Source: Microlunatus panaciterrae
Lineage (GTDB): Bacteria; Actinomycetota; Actinomycetes; Propionibacteriales; Propionibacteriaceae
Assembly: GCF_016907535.1 (NCBI RefSeq)
Contig: NZ_JAFBCF010000001.1
Coordinates: forward strand, 2,790,001 to 2,854,000
Direction: 5' to 3'
DNA: 64,000 nt
Both the position numbers and the translations under genes were made by a program. The notes under the pieces were generated by a model. It did no database searches. It saw nothing but the letters and a program-made list of their open reading frames with translations, and was not told where the DNA came from. Position 1 is the first letter of the stretch. Every line of letters starts with the position of its first letter. Shown here piece by piece: positions 28,820-36,800 of this stretch.

Positions 28820-29266
28820 ATGAGACTGTCCGCCCGCGTCGACTACGCACTCCGAGCCGTGTCCGAGCTCGCCGCAGCGGATGCCCCGCGCACCGTCGAC
28901 CAGCTGGCGGCCGCCCAGAACATCCCCGGCAAGTATCTGGAGAGCATTCTCGGTGAGCTGCGTCGCGGCGGCCTGCTCCGCAGCCAGCGGGGCCCCGACG
29001 GCGGCTACCGGCTGGGCAGACCGGCCGACCAGATCAGCATCGCGGACGTGATCCGCGCCTTGGACGGGGAACTGGCCAACATCCGGGGTAGTCGGCCCGA
29101 GAACCTGGAGTACGTCGGTGCGGCAGCGCCCCTGCAGGAGGTCTGGATCGCCCTGCGCGCCTCCGAACGGGCGATCCTGGAGGGCGTCACCCTCGCCCAT
29201 GTCGCCAGCGGCACCCTGCCGAAGGCGGTCGCCAACCTGGTGGCCGACCCCTCCGCCTGGGCCTGA
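28820..29266 (+). CDS. Rrf2 family regulator without Fe-S cysteines
   Basis: A 148-aa winged-helix regulator starting MRLSARVDYALRAVSELAAAD. The recognition helix is in TVDQLAAAQNIPGKYLESILGELRRGGLLRSQRGPDGGYRLGRPADQISIADVIRALDG, the Rrf2 signature. The three cysteines that hold the Fe-S cluster in IscR/NsrR are absent; the region reads ENLEYVGAAAPLQEVW. It may instead sense a sulfur metabolite, like CymR. That idea is supported by the TSUP transporter gene 130 bp downstream with a palindromic operator. The ATG at 28820 is the conserved start. Confidence 0.88.
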   Translation: MRLSARVDYALRAVSELAAADAPRTVDQLAAAQNIPGKYLESILGELRRGGLLRSQRGPDGGYRLGRPADQISIADVIRALDGELANIRGSRPENLEYVGAAAPLQEVWIALRASERAILEGVTLAHVASGTLPKAVANLVADPSAWA

Positions 29267-29352
29267 GCCCGCCGTCGCGGCAACCCGTCCAACCGAATAC
29301 TGAGACCCCCCGTGACAGCGGGCTCAGCCCCCGTTAAGGTTTCTCCATCTTC

Positions 29353-29369
29353 CCTAGTGAGTCACTAGG
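29353..29369. promoter_or_regulatory. Perfect 17-bp palindrome at the TSUP gene promoter
   Basis: CCTAGTGA-G-TCACTAGG has perfect 8-bp arms. It overlaps a TAGGAT -10-like hexamer (29366-29371) 25 bp before the ATG of the TSUP gene, so binding would repress it. The adjacent Rrf2 protein is the obvious candidate. Confidence 0.7.
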
Positions 29370-29396
29370 ATTCATCGGAGCAATGGAGAACCCGGG

Positions 29397-30290
29397 ATGC
29401 GCAAACTGATCGTGCTGGCCCTCGTCGGCCTGGTGGCTCAGCTCGTCGACGGCAGCCTCGGGATGGGGTACGGGGTCACCTCCACCACGCTGCTGGTCGT
29501 CGCGGGCCTGACCCCGGCCGCGGCCTCGGCTTCCGTCCACTTCTCCGAGCTCGGCACCAACATCGCCTCCGGCGTCGCCCACTGGCGGCTCCGTAACGTC
29601 GACTGGCGGGTGGTCGCCCGGATCGCCGGGCCCGGCGCCGTCGGCAGCTTCCTCGGCGCGACGCTGCTGTCATCCCTGTCCACCGATGCCGCGGCCCCGC
29701 TGATGTCGACCCTGCTGGCCGTCCTCGGGCTCTACGTCCTGGTGCGCTTCGTCCTCGGCCGCCGACCCGGTTTCCGCCGGCAGCTGACCGCCCGCTTCCT
29801 CGCCCCACTCGGTCTGGTCGCCGGCTTCGTCGACGCCACCGGCGGCGGCGGTTGGGGACCTGTGGCCACCCCCGCCCTGCTCGCCGACGGGCGGCTGGAG
29901 CCGCGCAAGGTGATCGGCTCGGTCGACACCAGCGAGTTCGCGGTCAGCGCCGCCGCCAGCCTCGGCTTCCTGATCGGCCTCGGCGCCGGGGGAATCAGCT
30001 GGAGCTTCGCACTCGCGCTGCTGGCCGGCGGCCTGGTCGCTGCGCCACTGGCGGCCTACCTCGTCCGGGTCGCACCCGCCCACGTACTGGGCATCGTGGT
30101 CGGTGGGATGATCCTGGCCACCAACACCCGGGTGCTGCTGAAGACCTTCGACACGGCGACGCCGGTACGGCTGCTGGCGTACGGTCTGATCCTCGCGCTC
30201 ACCGTGGTCGCCCTCTCGCTGGGAGTCGCCCGGACCCGTCGACAGGCCGCCCAGCAGGCGGAGTCGCCGGCCGAGCTGGTCTCCGCCTGA
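29397..30290 (+). CDS. TSUP family transporter (TauE/SafE-like sulfur-anion exporter)
   Basis: A 297-aa polytopic membrane protein with the TSUP pattern of two repeated halves: LVALVGLVAQLVDGSLGMGYGVTSTTLLVVAGLTPAAASASVHFSELGTNIASG in the first and FVDATGGGGWGPVATPALL...VIGSVDTSEFAV in the second. The family exports sulfite, sulfoacetate or takes up related anions. The upstream Rrf2 gene and palindrome suggest sulfur-responsive control. GGAG lies 9 nt upstream of the ATG. The substrate is inferred. Confidence 0.88.
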   Translation: MRKLIVLALVGLVAQLVDGSLGMGYGVTSTTLLVVAGLTPAAASASVHFSELGTNIASGVAHWRLRNVDWRVVARIAGPGAVGSFLGATLLSSLSTDAAAPLMSTLLAVLGLYVLVRFVLGRRPGFRRQLTARFLAPLGLVAGFVDATGGGGWGPVATPALLADGRLEPRKVIGSVDTSEFAVSAAASLGFLIGLGAGGISWSFALALLAGGLVAAPLAAYLVRVAPAHVLGIVVGGMILATNTRVLLKTFDTATPVRLLAYGLILALTVVALSLGVARTRRQAAQQAESPAELVSA

Positions 30291-30321
30291 CCCCTTGGAG
30301 ACTGGGCAGGTCCTCGCCGCA

Positions 30322-30369
30322 CCGTGCAGACGTCCGGAGGTCTGCCCACAGTGACCACGGCCTGCACGG
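30322..30369. repeat. Nested palindromic intergenic element B
   Basis: Outer arms CCGTGCAG (30322-30329) and CTGCACGG (30362-30369) enclose GCAGACGTCC-GGAGGTCTGC (30326-30345), a near-perfect palindrome with one mismatch. It lies between convergent genes and shares GTGCAGAC and TGCACGGACG words with element A at 4401-4464. Confidence 0.55.
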
Positions 30370-30382
30370 ACGAGCGGCAGGG

Positions 30383-31615
30383 CTACAACAGCGGCCGCAG
30401 CGGTGTCAGGACCGTCTCGGAGAACTTCACCATCGCGTGCCGCGCATGCCACTTCTCCAACGTCAGCTCGATGGTGTTGGACAGGTCGACCTCGAAGATG
30501 TGCTCCATCTGCCGGGCCACGTCGCGGTCGAACACCTCCATATTGATCTCGTAGTTGCCGGTCAGGCTCAGCCGGTCGATGTTGGCGGTGCCGATGGTGG
30601 ACCACTGTCCGTCGATGGTCGCGGTCTTCGCGTGCACCATCGCCCCCTGGTAGAGGAACAGCCGGATCCCACCCCGCAGCAGCTGGCTGTAGTAGCCGCG
30701 GGAGAGCCAGTCGGCGACGATGTGGTTGGACTCGGCCGGCACGATGATCCGGACGTCGACCCCGCGGCGGGCCGCCTGGATCAGGGCCCGGAGCATGTCC
30801 TCGTCCGGGATCAGGTATGCGTGCGTCAGATAGACGTGGTGGGCGGCGCGGTCAATCGCCTCCAGGTACATCCCGCGGATCGGGTAGACGAAGTGCCGGG
30901 GGATGTTGCGGTGCAACCGGATCGTCGGCTGCCAGTGCAGGCTGCCCCGGTCGGGGATGCGGTGCTTGTTCGCCGACAGGTTCCAGTAGTCGATGAAGGC
31001 GTTCTGCACGTCCCAGACGATGTCGCCGGTGAGCCGGGCATGGGTGTCGCGCCAGTCGGTGGCGTACAGCGAACCGATGTTGTAACCGCCCAGGAAGGCG
31101 GCGTCATCGTCCACCACCAGCAGCTTGCGGTGGTCCCGACCGCTGTAGCGGGGGTGCAGGAAGCGGTAGCCGCCACCGACCAGCGGGTGGCGTTGCACCT
31201 TGACGTTGTCCGGGAAGTGGAAGAACGAGCGCGGCACCACCAGGTTCGCGAACTCGTCGAAGGCGACATAGACGTCGACGCCGCGGTCGGCGGCGTCGAT
31301 CAGCGCCTGCTTGAACGACTGGCCGACGGCGTCGCCCTTCCAGATGTAGGTCTCGAAGAAGATCCGGTGCTTGGCCTGCCGGATCGCGCCGAGCATGTCG
31401 TAGAACAGGTCCTCGCCGTAGGTGTAGACGGTGACCTCGGAAGTGCCGGCCGTCACCGACCGAGCCGGGACCCGTGGGAAGACGGCCGGAGCACGGTTCC
31501 GCTTCCGGCGATGGTCGACCACCAGCAGGGTCCCGATGGTCGCAGCCTGCACCGCAGCCACCGCCAGCGCGGTGCGCTTGATGATCTTCCTCACCGGAAT
31601 CCGGCTCAACCACAT
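30383..31615 (-). CDS. Phospholipase D-like/cardiolipin synthase family protein
   Basis: A 410-aa enzyme with two HKD motifs: H162-K164-D169 (SGRDHRKLLVVDD) and H328-K330-D335 (MVHAKTATIDG). The pair forms one active site that transfers phosphatidyl groups through a phospho-histidine. An N-terminal helix (residues 14-34, ALAVAAVQAATIGTLLVV) anchors it to the membrane. This is the layout of bacterial cardiolipin synthases, which join two phosphatidylglycerols, but a single N-terminal helix and the short length leave a phospholipase role open. The ATG at 31615 is the only good start. Confidence 0.85.
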   Translation of the reverse strand: MWLSRIPVRKIIKRTALAVAAVQAATIGTLLVVDHRRKRNRAPAVFPRVPARSVTAGTSEVTVYTYGEDLFYDMLGAIRQAKHRIFFETYIWKGDAVGQSFKQALIDAADRGVDVYVAFDEFANLVVPRSFFHFPDNVKVQRHPLVGGGYRFLHPRYSGRDHRKLLVVDDDAAFLGGYNIGSLYATDWRDTHARLTGDIVWDVQNAFIDYWNLSANKHRIPDRGSLHWQPTIRLHRNIPRHFVYPIRGMYLEAIDRAAHHVYLTHAYLIPDEDMLRALIQAARRGVDVRIIVPAESNHIVADWLSRGYYSQLLRGGIRLFLYQGAMVHAKTATIDGQWSTIGTANIDRLSLTGNYEINMEVFDRDVARQMEHIFEVDLSNTIELTLEKWHARHAMVKFSETVLTPLRPLL

Positions 31616-31683
31616 GCGATCAAATCTACCCGCTTCGGGCCAGGCCCGGCCTGTCGGTCGAGGCGTCTAAGGTTGACCCAGTC

Positions 31684-34230
31684 ATGACTAGCCTTTCCGA
31701 CGCCGAACCGTTGTTCCCGCCACCGTCAGACCGTCCCCGCCCCAGCCGTGCCGAGGGCCGGTCGGCGCGCGGCACCGCCGACCTGCTGGACGGCCTGAAC
31801 GGGCCTCAGCGGCAGGCCGTGGTGCACCAGGGCGGGCCGGTGCTGGTCGTCGCCGGGGCCGGCTCGGGCAAGACCAGGGTGCTGACCAGGCGGATCGCCT
31901 ACCTGGTGCGCGAGCGCAAGGTGCACCCCGGCTCCATCCTGGCGATCACCTTCACCAACAAGGCGGCCGCCGAGATGCGCCACCGGGTGATCGACCTGGT
32001 CGGCAACCGGGCGAAGCTGATGTGGGTGTCCACCTTCCACTCGGCCTGCGTCCGCATCCTGCGGGCCGAGATCGGCCGGTTCGGGCTGACCCGCACGTTC
32101 TCGATCTATGACGACACCGACTCCAAGCGGCTGATGCAGCTGGTCTGCAAGGACCTGGATCTTGATCCCAAGCGGTTCCCGGTCCGGCAGGTGATGAACT
32201 GGGTGTCCAACCTGAAGAACGAACTGGTTGACCACGAGTCCGCCTCCCAGCATGTCAGCTCCACCAACGAGGAGAGCTACCTCGAGGCTTACAAGGCCTA
32301 CCAGCAGCGCCTGACCCAGGCCAACGCGCTGGACTTCGACGACCTCATCATGACGACCGTGCACCTCCTGCAGGCGTTCCCGGACGTACGCGAGCAGTAC
32401 CGACGCCGGTTCCGGCATGTCCTGGTGGACGAGTACCAGGACACCAATCACGCCCAGTACGCGCTGATCCGCGAGCTCTGCGGCGAGGAGGGGGACGGCG
32501 CCGACGGACCGGTCGCGGCGCCGGCGGAGCTGATGGTCGTCGGCGACTCCGACCAGTCGATCTACGCCTTCCGCGGGGCGACCATCCGCAACATCAACGA
32601 CTTCGAGTCCGACTTCCCCGGTGCGACCACGATCCTGCTGGAGCAGAACTACCGCTCGACCCAGACCATCCTCAACGCCGCCAACGGTGTCATCGTGCAG
32701 AACCAGGGCCGGGCCCCAAAGCGCCTCTGGTCCGACTCGGGCGACGGCGAACGGATCGTCGGCTATGTCGCCGACTCCGAGCACGACGAGGCCACCTTCG
32801 TCGCCGAGGAGATCGACCGGCTGCACGACGCCGGGAACGGTCGGTACGGCGACGTCGCGGTGTTCTACCGCACCAATGCCCAGTCCCGTGCGTTCGAGGA
32901 GGTCTTCATCCGGGTCGGGCTGCCGTACAAGGTGGTCGGCGGGGTCCGGTTCTATGAGCGGCGGGAGATCCGCGACGCGATCGCCTACCTGCGGGCGATC
33001 GCCAACCGCTCCGACGACGTCTCCCTCCGGCGGATCCTGAACGTGCCCAAGCGGGGGATCGGCGACCGCGCCGAAACGGCCATCGAGGCGCTGGCCAGCC
33101 GCGAGCGGATCAGCTTCGCCGAGGCGCTCCGCCGAGCCGACGAGGCCCCCGGTCTGGCGACCAGGTCGGCCAAGCAGATCGCCGGCTTCGTGGACTTCCT
33201 GGAAGCACACGAGGCCATGGTCGGCGAAGGAGTTCCGGCCGACCAGATCCTGACCAGCGTGCTGACCGAGTCCGGCTACCTGGCCGAGCTGCAGGACTCC
33301 AGCGACCCGCAGGACGAGACCCGGCTGGAGAACCTGGTCGAGCTGGTGGCCGTGGCGCGGGAGTTCGTCGCCGGGGCGGCGGCAGCGGCCGGTCCGGTCG
33401 GCGCCGAGGGCGACACCGGGGTGTCGGCGCCGACCGACCTGTTCGGAGCGGGTCTGATCGGGACGGACTTGTTCTCCACCGGGCCCGCTGCGGCGGCGAG
33501 CCCCCAACGGCTTCCGGCGGCTCCGGAGCTGCATCTCGACGAGGACCCCGAGTTCGACCTGGCGGCCGGAGCGCCTGAGCCGGACAGCTCGCTGGGGGCG
33601 TTCCTGGAACGGGTGTCCCTGGTCGCCGACTCCGACCAGATCCCCAGCGCCGACCCGGACGACGCCGGGGCGGTCACCCTGATGACGTTGCACACCGCCA
33701 AAGGGCTCGAGTTCGACACCGTCTTCCTGACCGGTTTCGAGGACGGAGTGTTCCCGCATCAGCGGGCGCTCGGGGACAAGGCCGAGCTTGAGGAGGAGCG
33801 CCGTCTGGCCTATGTCGGCATCACCCGCGCCCGCCAACGGCTGTATCTGTCCAGGGCTGTGGTGCGCGCCGCCTGGGGTGCACCCCAGCACAACCCGCCG
33901 AGTCGGTTCCTGGACGAGATCCCCTCCTCGCTGCTCGACTGGCGGCGGACCGAGAGCGCCCAGACCAGCTGGCGCTCGACCTCGGCCACCAGCCGGATGG
34001 GACAGGGTTCGTGGTCGGCGGGGCGCGGCGGCGCGGCGTTCAGCTCCAAGCCGAAGATCAGGGAGATCCCCAACCTCACGGCCGGCGACCGGGTGCTGCA
34101 CAGCACCTTCGGCCTCGGCTCGGTGGTGGCGACCTCAGGGGCCGGCGATAGCGCGAAGGCCGATGTCGACTTCGGCTCCGCCGGGATCAAGCGGTTGTCG
34201 CTGCGGCACGCGCCGCTGGAGAAGCTCTGA
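31684..34230 (+). CDS. pcrA: ATP-dependent DNA helicase PcrA/UvrD
   Basis: A superfamily I 3'-5' helicase of 848 aa. Walker A is GAGSGKT at 58-64, followed by TFTNKAAAEMR, the DEYQDTN Walker B, GDSDQSIYAFRGA, NYRSTQ and the late VTLMTLHTAKGLEFDTVFLTGFEDG. It acts in repair and replication restart. An unusual Gly/Ala-rich insertion near residues 555-640 (PVGAEGDTGVSAPTDLFGAGLIGTD...) splits the 2B region. The C-terminal Tudor-like domain (LTAGDRVLHSTFGLGSVVAT) contacts RNA polymerase in PcrA. TAAGGT at 31668-31673 lies 10 nt before the ATG. Confidence 0.95.
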   Translation: MTSLSDAEPLFPPPSDRPRPSRAEGRSARGTADLLDGLNGPQRQAVVHQGGPVLVVAGAGSGKTRVLTRRIAYLVRERKVHPGSILAITFTNKAAAEMRHRVIDLVGNRAKLMWVSTFHSACVRILRAEIGRFGLTRTFSIYDDTDSKRLMQLVCKDLDLDPKRFPVRQVMNWVSNLKNELVDHESASQHVSSTNEESYLEAYKAYQQRLTQANALDFDDLIMTTVHLLQAFPDVREQYRRRFRHVLVDEYQDTNHAQYALIRELCGEEGDGADGPVAAPAELMVVGDSDQSIYAFRGATIRNINDFESDFPGATTILLEQNYRSTQTILNAANGVIVQNQGRAPKRLWSDSGDGERIVGYVADSEHDEATFVAEEIDRLHDAGNGRYGDVAVFYRTNAQSRAFEEVFIRVGLPYKVVGGVRFYERREIRDAIAYLRAIANRSDDVSLRRILNVPKRGIGDRAETAIEALASRERISFAEALRRADEAPGLATRSAKQIAGFVDFLEAHEAMVGEGVPADQILTSVLTESGYLAELQDSSDPQDETRLENLVELVAVAREFVAGAAAAAGPVGAEGDTGVSAPTDLFGAGLIGTDLFSTGPAAAASPQRLPAAPELHLDEDPEFDLAAGAPEPDSSLGAFLERVSLVADSDQIPSADPDDAGAVTLMTLHTAKGLEFDTVFLTGFEDGVFPHQRALGDKAELEEERRLAYVGITRARQRLYLSRAVVRAAWGAPQHNPPSRFLDEIPSSLLDWRRTESAQTSWRSTSATSRMGQGSWSAGRGGAAFSSKPKIREIPNLTAGDRVLHSTFGLGSVVATSGAGDSAKADVDFGSAGIKRLSLRHAPLEKL

Positions 34231-34252
34231 GAGTTCTTTAGGGCCCGCTAGC

Positions 34253-35215
34253 TCAGGGGTTGAGCCCGCGGGAACGCAGCCAGGGCTCGGGATTGATGGC
34301 CCGGTAGACGTCGCCGGGGGTGACGCCCGCCGGGTACACCTCGAAGTGCAGGTGCGGGCCGAAGGTCCGCCCGGTCATCCCGACATGCCCGATCAGCTGG
34401 CCACCGGACACCGACTGGCCGACGCTGACCGAGACCGAGGAGAGGTGGGCATACAGCGTGCTGGTGCCGTCGCTGTGCCGGATGGTGATGTAGGTGCCGG
34501 CCCAGCCCGAGGCGGACCCGGGCCCGGCGTTGGTGACCACGCCCGAGGCCGGCGCATGCACCGGCGTACCGACGGGGGTAGCGAAGTCGAAGCCGGTGTG
34601 ATATCTCGCCCAGGCCCCGACCTGACCGAACCGCGCGGCAACGCTGTAGCCGCTGGTGATCGGCAGCGAGGCGCCGCCGGTGGCGTTCGCGGGTCGGGTT
34701 GCGGCGGCTGTTCCGTTCTGGCCAGCCCTCGACCGCGATGTGCTGGGTGCCCGCTGGGCGAGCTTGGCGGCGTTCTTCTTTGCCGCAGCCTGCTCAGACC
34801 TGAGCTCCTTGGCCCGGGCGGCCAGGGCCCTCTGCTGGGCTGCCTTGCTGGTCTTGGCGGTCGCCTTGTTGAGCTCGATGGCGCGCTTCTGCGCCTGTTC
34901 CGCGACGGTGGCCGAGTCCAGCGCCGGGCGGTCAACGCCGCGGCTGGTGTCGGCGCCCGTGTCGCGCCGCTCAAAGGCCGACGGCTGCGCGACCCCGGGG
35001 GCGACCGTCTTCTGCACCGCAACGGCCTCCGCCGTGTGCTGGGCATTTCCGGTCAGTACGAGGGAGCCTGCGACGCCGAGGCCGAGGGCGGAGACCGCCA
35101 GGGCAGCGATGCCGTGCTGCAGCCAGCCCTTCCTGTCCCAGGCCCTGGTGCTGGGAGCGACGTCCTCGATCAGCGCTCGCCGGGGTTGGCTCCGGCCGGA
35201 GAAGCTGCGTAACAA
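34253..35215 (-). CDS. Membrane-anchored LytM (M23) peptidase, paralogue 1
   Basis: A predicted cell-wall endopeptidase or its activator (about 320 aa). It has a short basic N-terminus, one helix (WLQHGIAALAVSALGLGVAGSLVL), a coiled-coil-like Ala/Lys/Gln stretch, and the LytM domain. The zinc ligands are H-x3-D in RYHTGFDFATPVGTPV and HxH in FGPHLHFEVYPAG. No ATG is in frame nearby; the TTG at 35213-35215 has AAGGG 8 nt upstream and gives an N-terminus aligned with its paralogue, so I use it. The start is uncertain. The leader holds a 10-bp hairpin and a 32-codon upstream frame. Confidence 0.85.
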   Translation of the reverse strand: MLRSFSGRSQPRRALIEDVAPSTRAWDRKGWLQHGIAALAVSALGLGVAGSLVLTGNAQHTAEAVAVQKTVAPGVAQPSAFERRDTGADTSRGVDRPALDSATVAEQAQKRAIELNKATAKTSKAAQQRALAARAKELRSEQAAAKKNAAKLAQRAPSTSRSRAGQNGTAAATRPANATGGASLPITSGYSVAARFGQVGAWARYHTGFDFATPVGTPVHAPASGVVTNAGPGSASGWAGTYITIRHSDGTSTLYAHLSSVSVSVGQSVSGGQLIGHVGMTGRTFGPHLHFEVYPAGVTPGDVYRAINPEPWLRSRGLNP

Positions 35216-35228
35216 CGTGTGAGCCCTT

Positions 35229-35262
35229 CGTTCAGCGATGGATGCTTCCGCTTCGCTGAACG
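35229..35262 (-). promoter_or_regulatory. Leader hairpin just upstream of the M23-1 ribosome site
   Basis: CGTTCAGCGA (35229-35238) and TCGCTGAACG (35253-35262) form a perfect 10-bp stem with a 14-nt loop. On the message it ends next to the AAGGG ribosome site, so it can affect translation. Confidence 0.5.
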
Positions 35263-35325
35263 ACTCATGGTTACTCGGCCAGTGAAGCCCGCCCTGTTGG
35301 AGACAATGGACGGTGAACTTCCAGA

Positions 35326-35353
35326 ACCATAACGGATGAGTAACGAGAAGCAA
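35326..35353 (-). promoter_or_regulatory. Promoter for the M23-1 gene
   Basis: On the minus strand TTGCTT (35348-35353) and TATGGT (35326-35331) are spaced by 16 nt. Transcription would start near 35320 and give a leader of about 105 nt. Confidence 0.5.
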
Positions 35354-35395
35354 AAAGCTCTGGTGCAACCAGTTGGCTCAGTGGTATTGAGTGCA

Positions 35396-35413
35396 CCCCC
35401 TGCTGAGCGGGGG
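35396..35413 (-). terminator. Possible terminator after M23-2
   Basis: CCCCC (35396-35400) pairs with GGGGG (35409-35413) across an 8-nt loop, 46 bp past the stop of the second LytM gene. The stem is short, so this is tentative. Confidence 0.35.
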
Positions 35414-35458
35414 AGTGAGAGCAAGGTCACGTTTGACGACCGTGCACTCGGGGTGGGG

Positions 35459-36598
35459 TCAGCGGGTCTGGACTCCGTTGGAGGCGAGCCAGGGCAGCGG
35501 GTTGATGGCCCGGTACACGTCGCCGTACCGGACGCCGGCCGGGTACAGCTCGAAGTGCAGGTGGGCGCCGAAGGCGCGGCCCGTCTCGCCGACGTAGCCG
35601 ATGATCTGGCCGGCCTGGACCGACTGGCCGCTGCTGACCGCCATCCTCGACATGTGCGACGACATGGACGTCACACCGCCCGCGTGCCGGATGGCGACAT
35701 GGTTGCCGGCCCAGTCGCCGCTGTTGCCGGCGAAGACGACGATGCCGTTCTGGACGGCGCGGATCGGGGTGCCGTAGCTGGCCCGGAAGTCGAGCCCGGT
35801 ATGCCACCTCGACCAGGAACCCCACTGCCCGAACTGGGCTCCGACCACGGCGCCCGCCACGGGGGACACTCCGCGACCGGTGGAGATGGCGCCAGCGTCG
35901 ATCTGCGGGGAGGTGGGGGTCGGCTGCTGGTTCTGCTGGTCCGACGCCGCGGTCCCGGTGGCGCCGCCGTTGCCATTCGGCTCGCTGGCCTGCTGGGCAG
36001 CGGCCTCGGCGGCCTTACGGGCCTCCTCGGCCTGGCGCCGCTTCTCTTCAATTAGGCGGAGCTCGTTGGCCTGGGTCTGCTTCTCGGTCTCGGCGAGCTG
36101 CGTGCGGCGGGCCTGGTCGCTCGCCTGGGCGGCACGCAGAGCGACACTCTGCTGGGCACGGACCAGGGTGGCCTGGCGCTGAGCCGCCTGCTCGGCTACC
36201 CGCGCGGTCCGGATCCGGGCGCGCGACGGGTCGGCGTCGCCGCTGCGGGTGAAGACGAGCGTTCCACTCTCGGCGTCTGCCGTTGACCCGACGGTGCGTC
36301 CGCCGGTCTGCGGCCCGGCCCACTCCTGCTGGGCGGGGACCGCGAGGGTCGAGTCCGACTGCCGGACCATCGACGTCCGAGCGTCCGGCGACACCGGCCC
36401 CGCGCTCTGAGCACTGGTGGTGAGAGCTACCGAACCGGCGACAGCGAGGCCGAGGGCGGAGATGGCGAGTGCAGCGAGACCGTGCGACAGCCAGCCGCGG
36501 CGGTCGTCCGACTCCAGCGCCTCACGCTTGCGGCCATAGAGCACCTCATGGCCTGAGCCTGTCGAAGGCGCTTCACGCTTCGGCGTGCGCTGCGACAC
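35459..36598 (-). CDS. Membrane-anchored LytM (M23) peptidase, paralogue 2
   Basis: A 379-aa paralogue of the neighbouring gene with the same plan. A cytoplasmic N-terminus is followed by one helix ([25 protein letters not shown]), then a long Gln/Ala/Arg-rich helical region (residues about 160-225, coiled-coil-like). The C-terminal LytM domain carries [14 protein letters not shown] and [13 protein letters not shown] zinc ligands. The GTG at 36598 has GAGGA 9 nt upstream. Residues 10-16 (APSTGSG) are encoded by a copy of a dispersed palindromic repeat. Its leader is about 155 nt long. It probably cleaves peptidoglycan cross-links during growth or division. Confidence 0.88.
   Translation of the reverse strand: MSQRTPKREAPSTGSGHEVLYGRKREALESDDRRGWLSHGLAALAISALGLAVAGSVALTTSAQSAGPVSPDARTSMVRQSDSTLAVPAQQEWAGPQTGGRTVGSTADAESGTLVFTRSGDADPSRARIRTARVAEQAAQRQATLVRAQQSVALRAAQASDQARRTQLAETEKQTQANELRLIEEKRRQAEEARKAAEAAAQQASEPNGNGGATGTAASDQQNQQPTPTSPQIDAGAISTGRGVSPVAGAVVGAQFGQWGSWSRWHTGLDFRASYGTPIRAVQNGIVVFAGNSGDWAGNHVAIRHAGGVTSMSSHMSRMAVSSGQSVQAGQIIGYVGETGRAFGAHLHFELYPAGVRYGDVYRAINPLPWLASNGVQTR
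36552..36568. repeat. Dispersed repeat CCTGAGCCTGTCGAAGG inside an M23 gene
   Basis: The first 13 nt after CCTGAG match the left arm of the palindrome at 17006-17042. Read on the minus strand it encodes part of APSTGSG near the N-terminus of the LytM protein. Confidence 0.7.
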
Positions 36599-36759
36599 GT
36601 ACGGATCTCCTCGGTCAACGACTTCACTGGCCCGGCACCCGGAACGGCCTTCCCCAAGGTCGTCCCACATGGCCATGTCCATCCAGGGAGAGGGGAAGAG
36701 AGCACCCAGACGACGTACATGCACCACGCCTACCCCGGGAGAGGTAGACGAATCAGTTC

Positions 36760-36788
36760 AAGATAACGGACCGGTAACCAAATGCCAA
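36760..36788 (-). promoter_or_regulatory. Promoter for the M23-2 gene
   Basis: On the minus strand TTGGCA (36783-36788) and TATCTT (36760-36765) are spaced by 17 nt. Transcription from about 36753 gives a leader of about 155 nt before the GTG at 36598, long enough for a regulatory RNA structure. Confidence 0.6.
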
Positions 36789-36800
36789 CCCTATGCCTCA

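Noticed and set aside
29267-29345. Possible SAM-type riboswitch (GCGGCAACCCG) before the TSUP gene
   Set aside because: The other conserved parts and stems of SAM-I/IV were not found; the space is short and ends in an operator-promoter.
31726-34101. 791-codon minus-strand open frame over pcrA
   Set aside because: Shadow frame; pcrA has all helicase motifs on the plus strand.
34238-34275. tRNA-like start, GGGCCCG then CTAGCTCAGGGGTTGAGC (D-arm look)
   Set aside because: The right part is the coding end of the LytM gene (reverse strand), and no anticodon or T-arm follows.
35336-36055. 239-codon plus-strand ORF over the second LytM gene
   Set aside because: Reverse complement of the LytM domain coding sequence; no domain or start signal of its own.
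36599-36753. c-di-AMP (ydaO) riboswitch in the M23-2 leader
   Set aside because: I looked for the GGGGUGAAUCC-like and GUCAGCUnACCUCGUA-like cores and did not find them; needs an Infernal scan to be certain.
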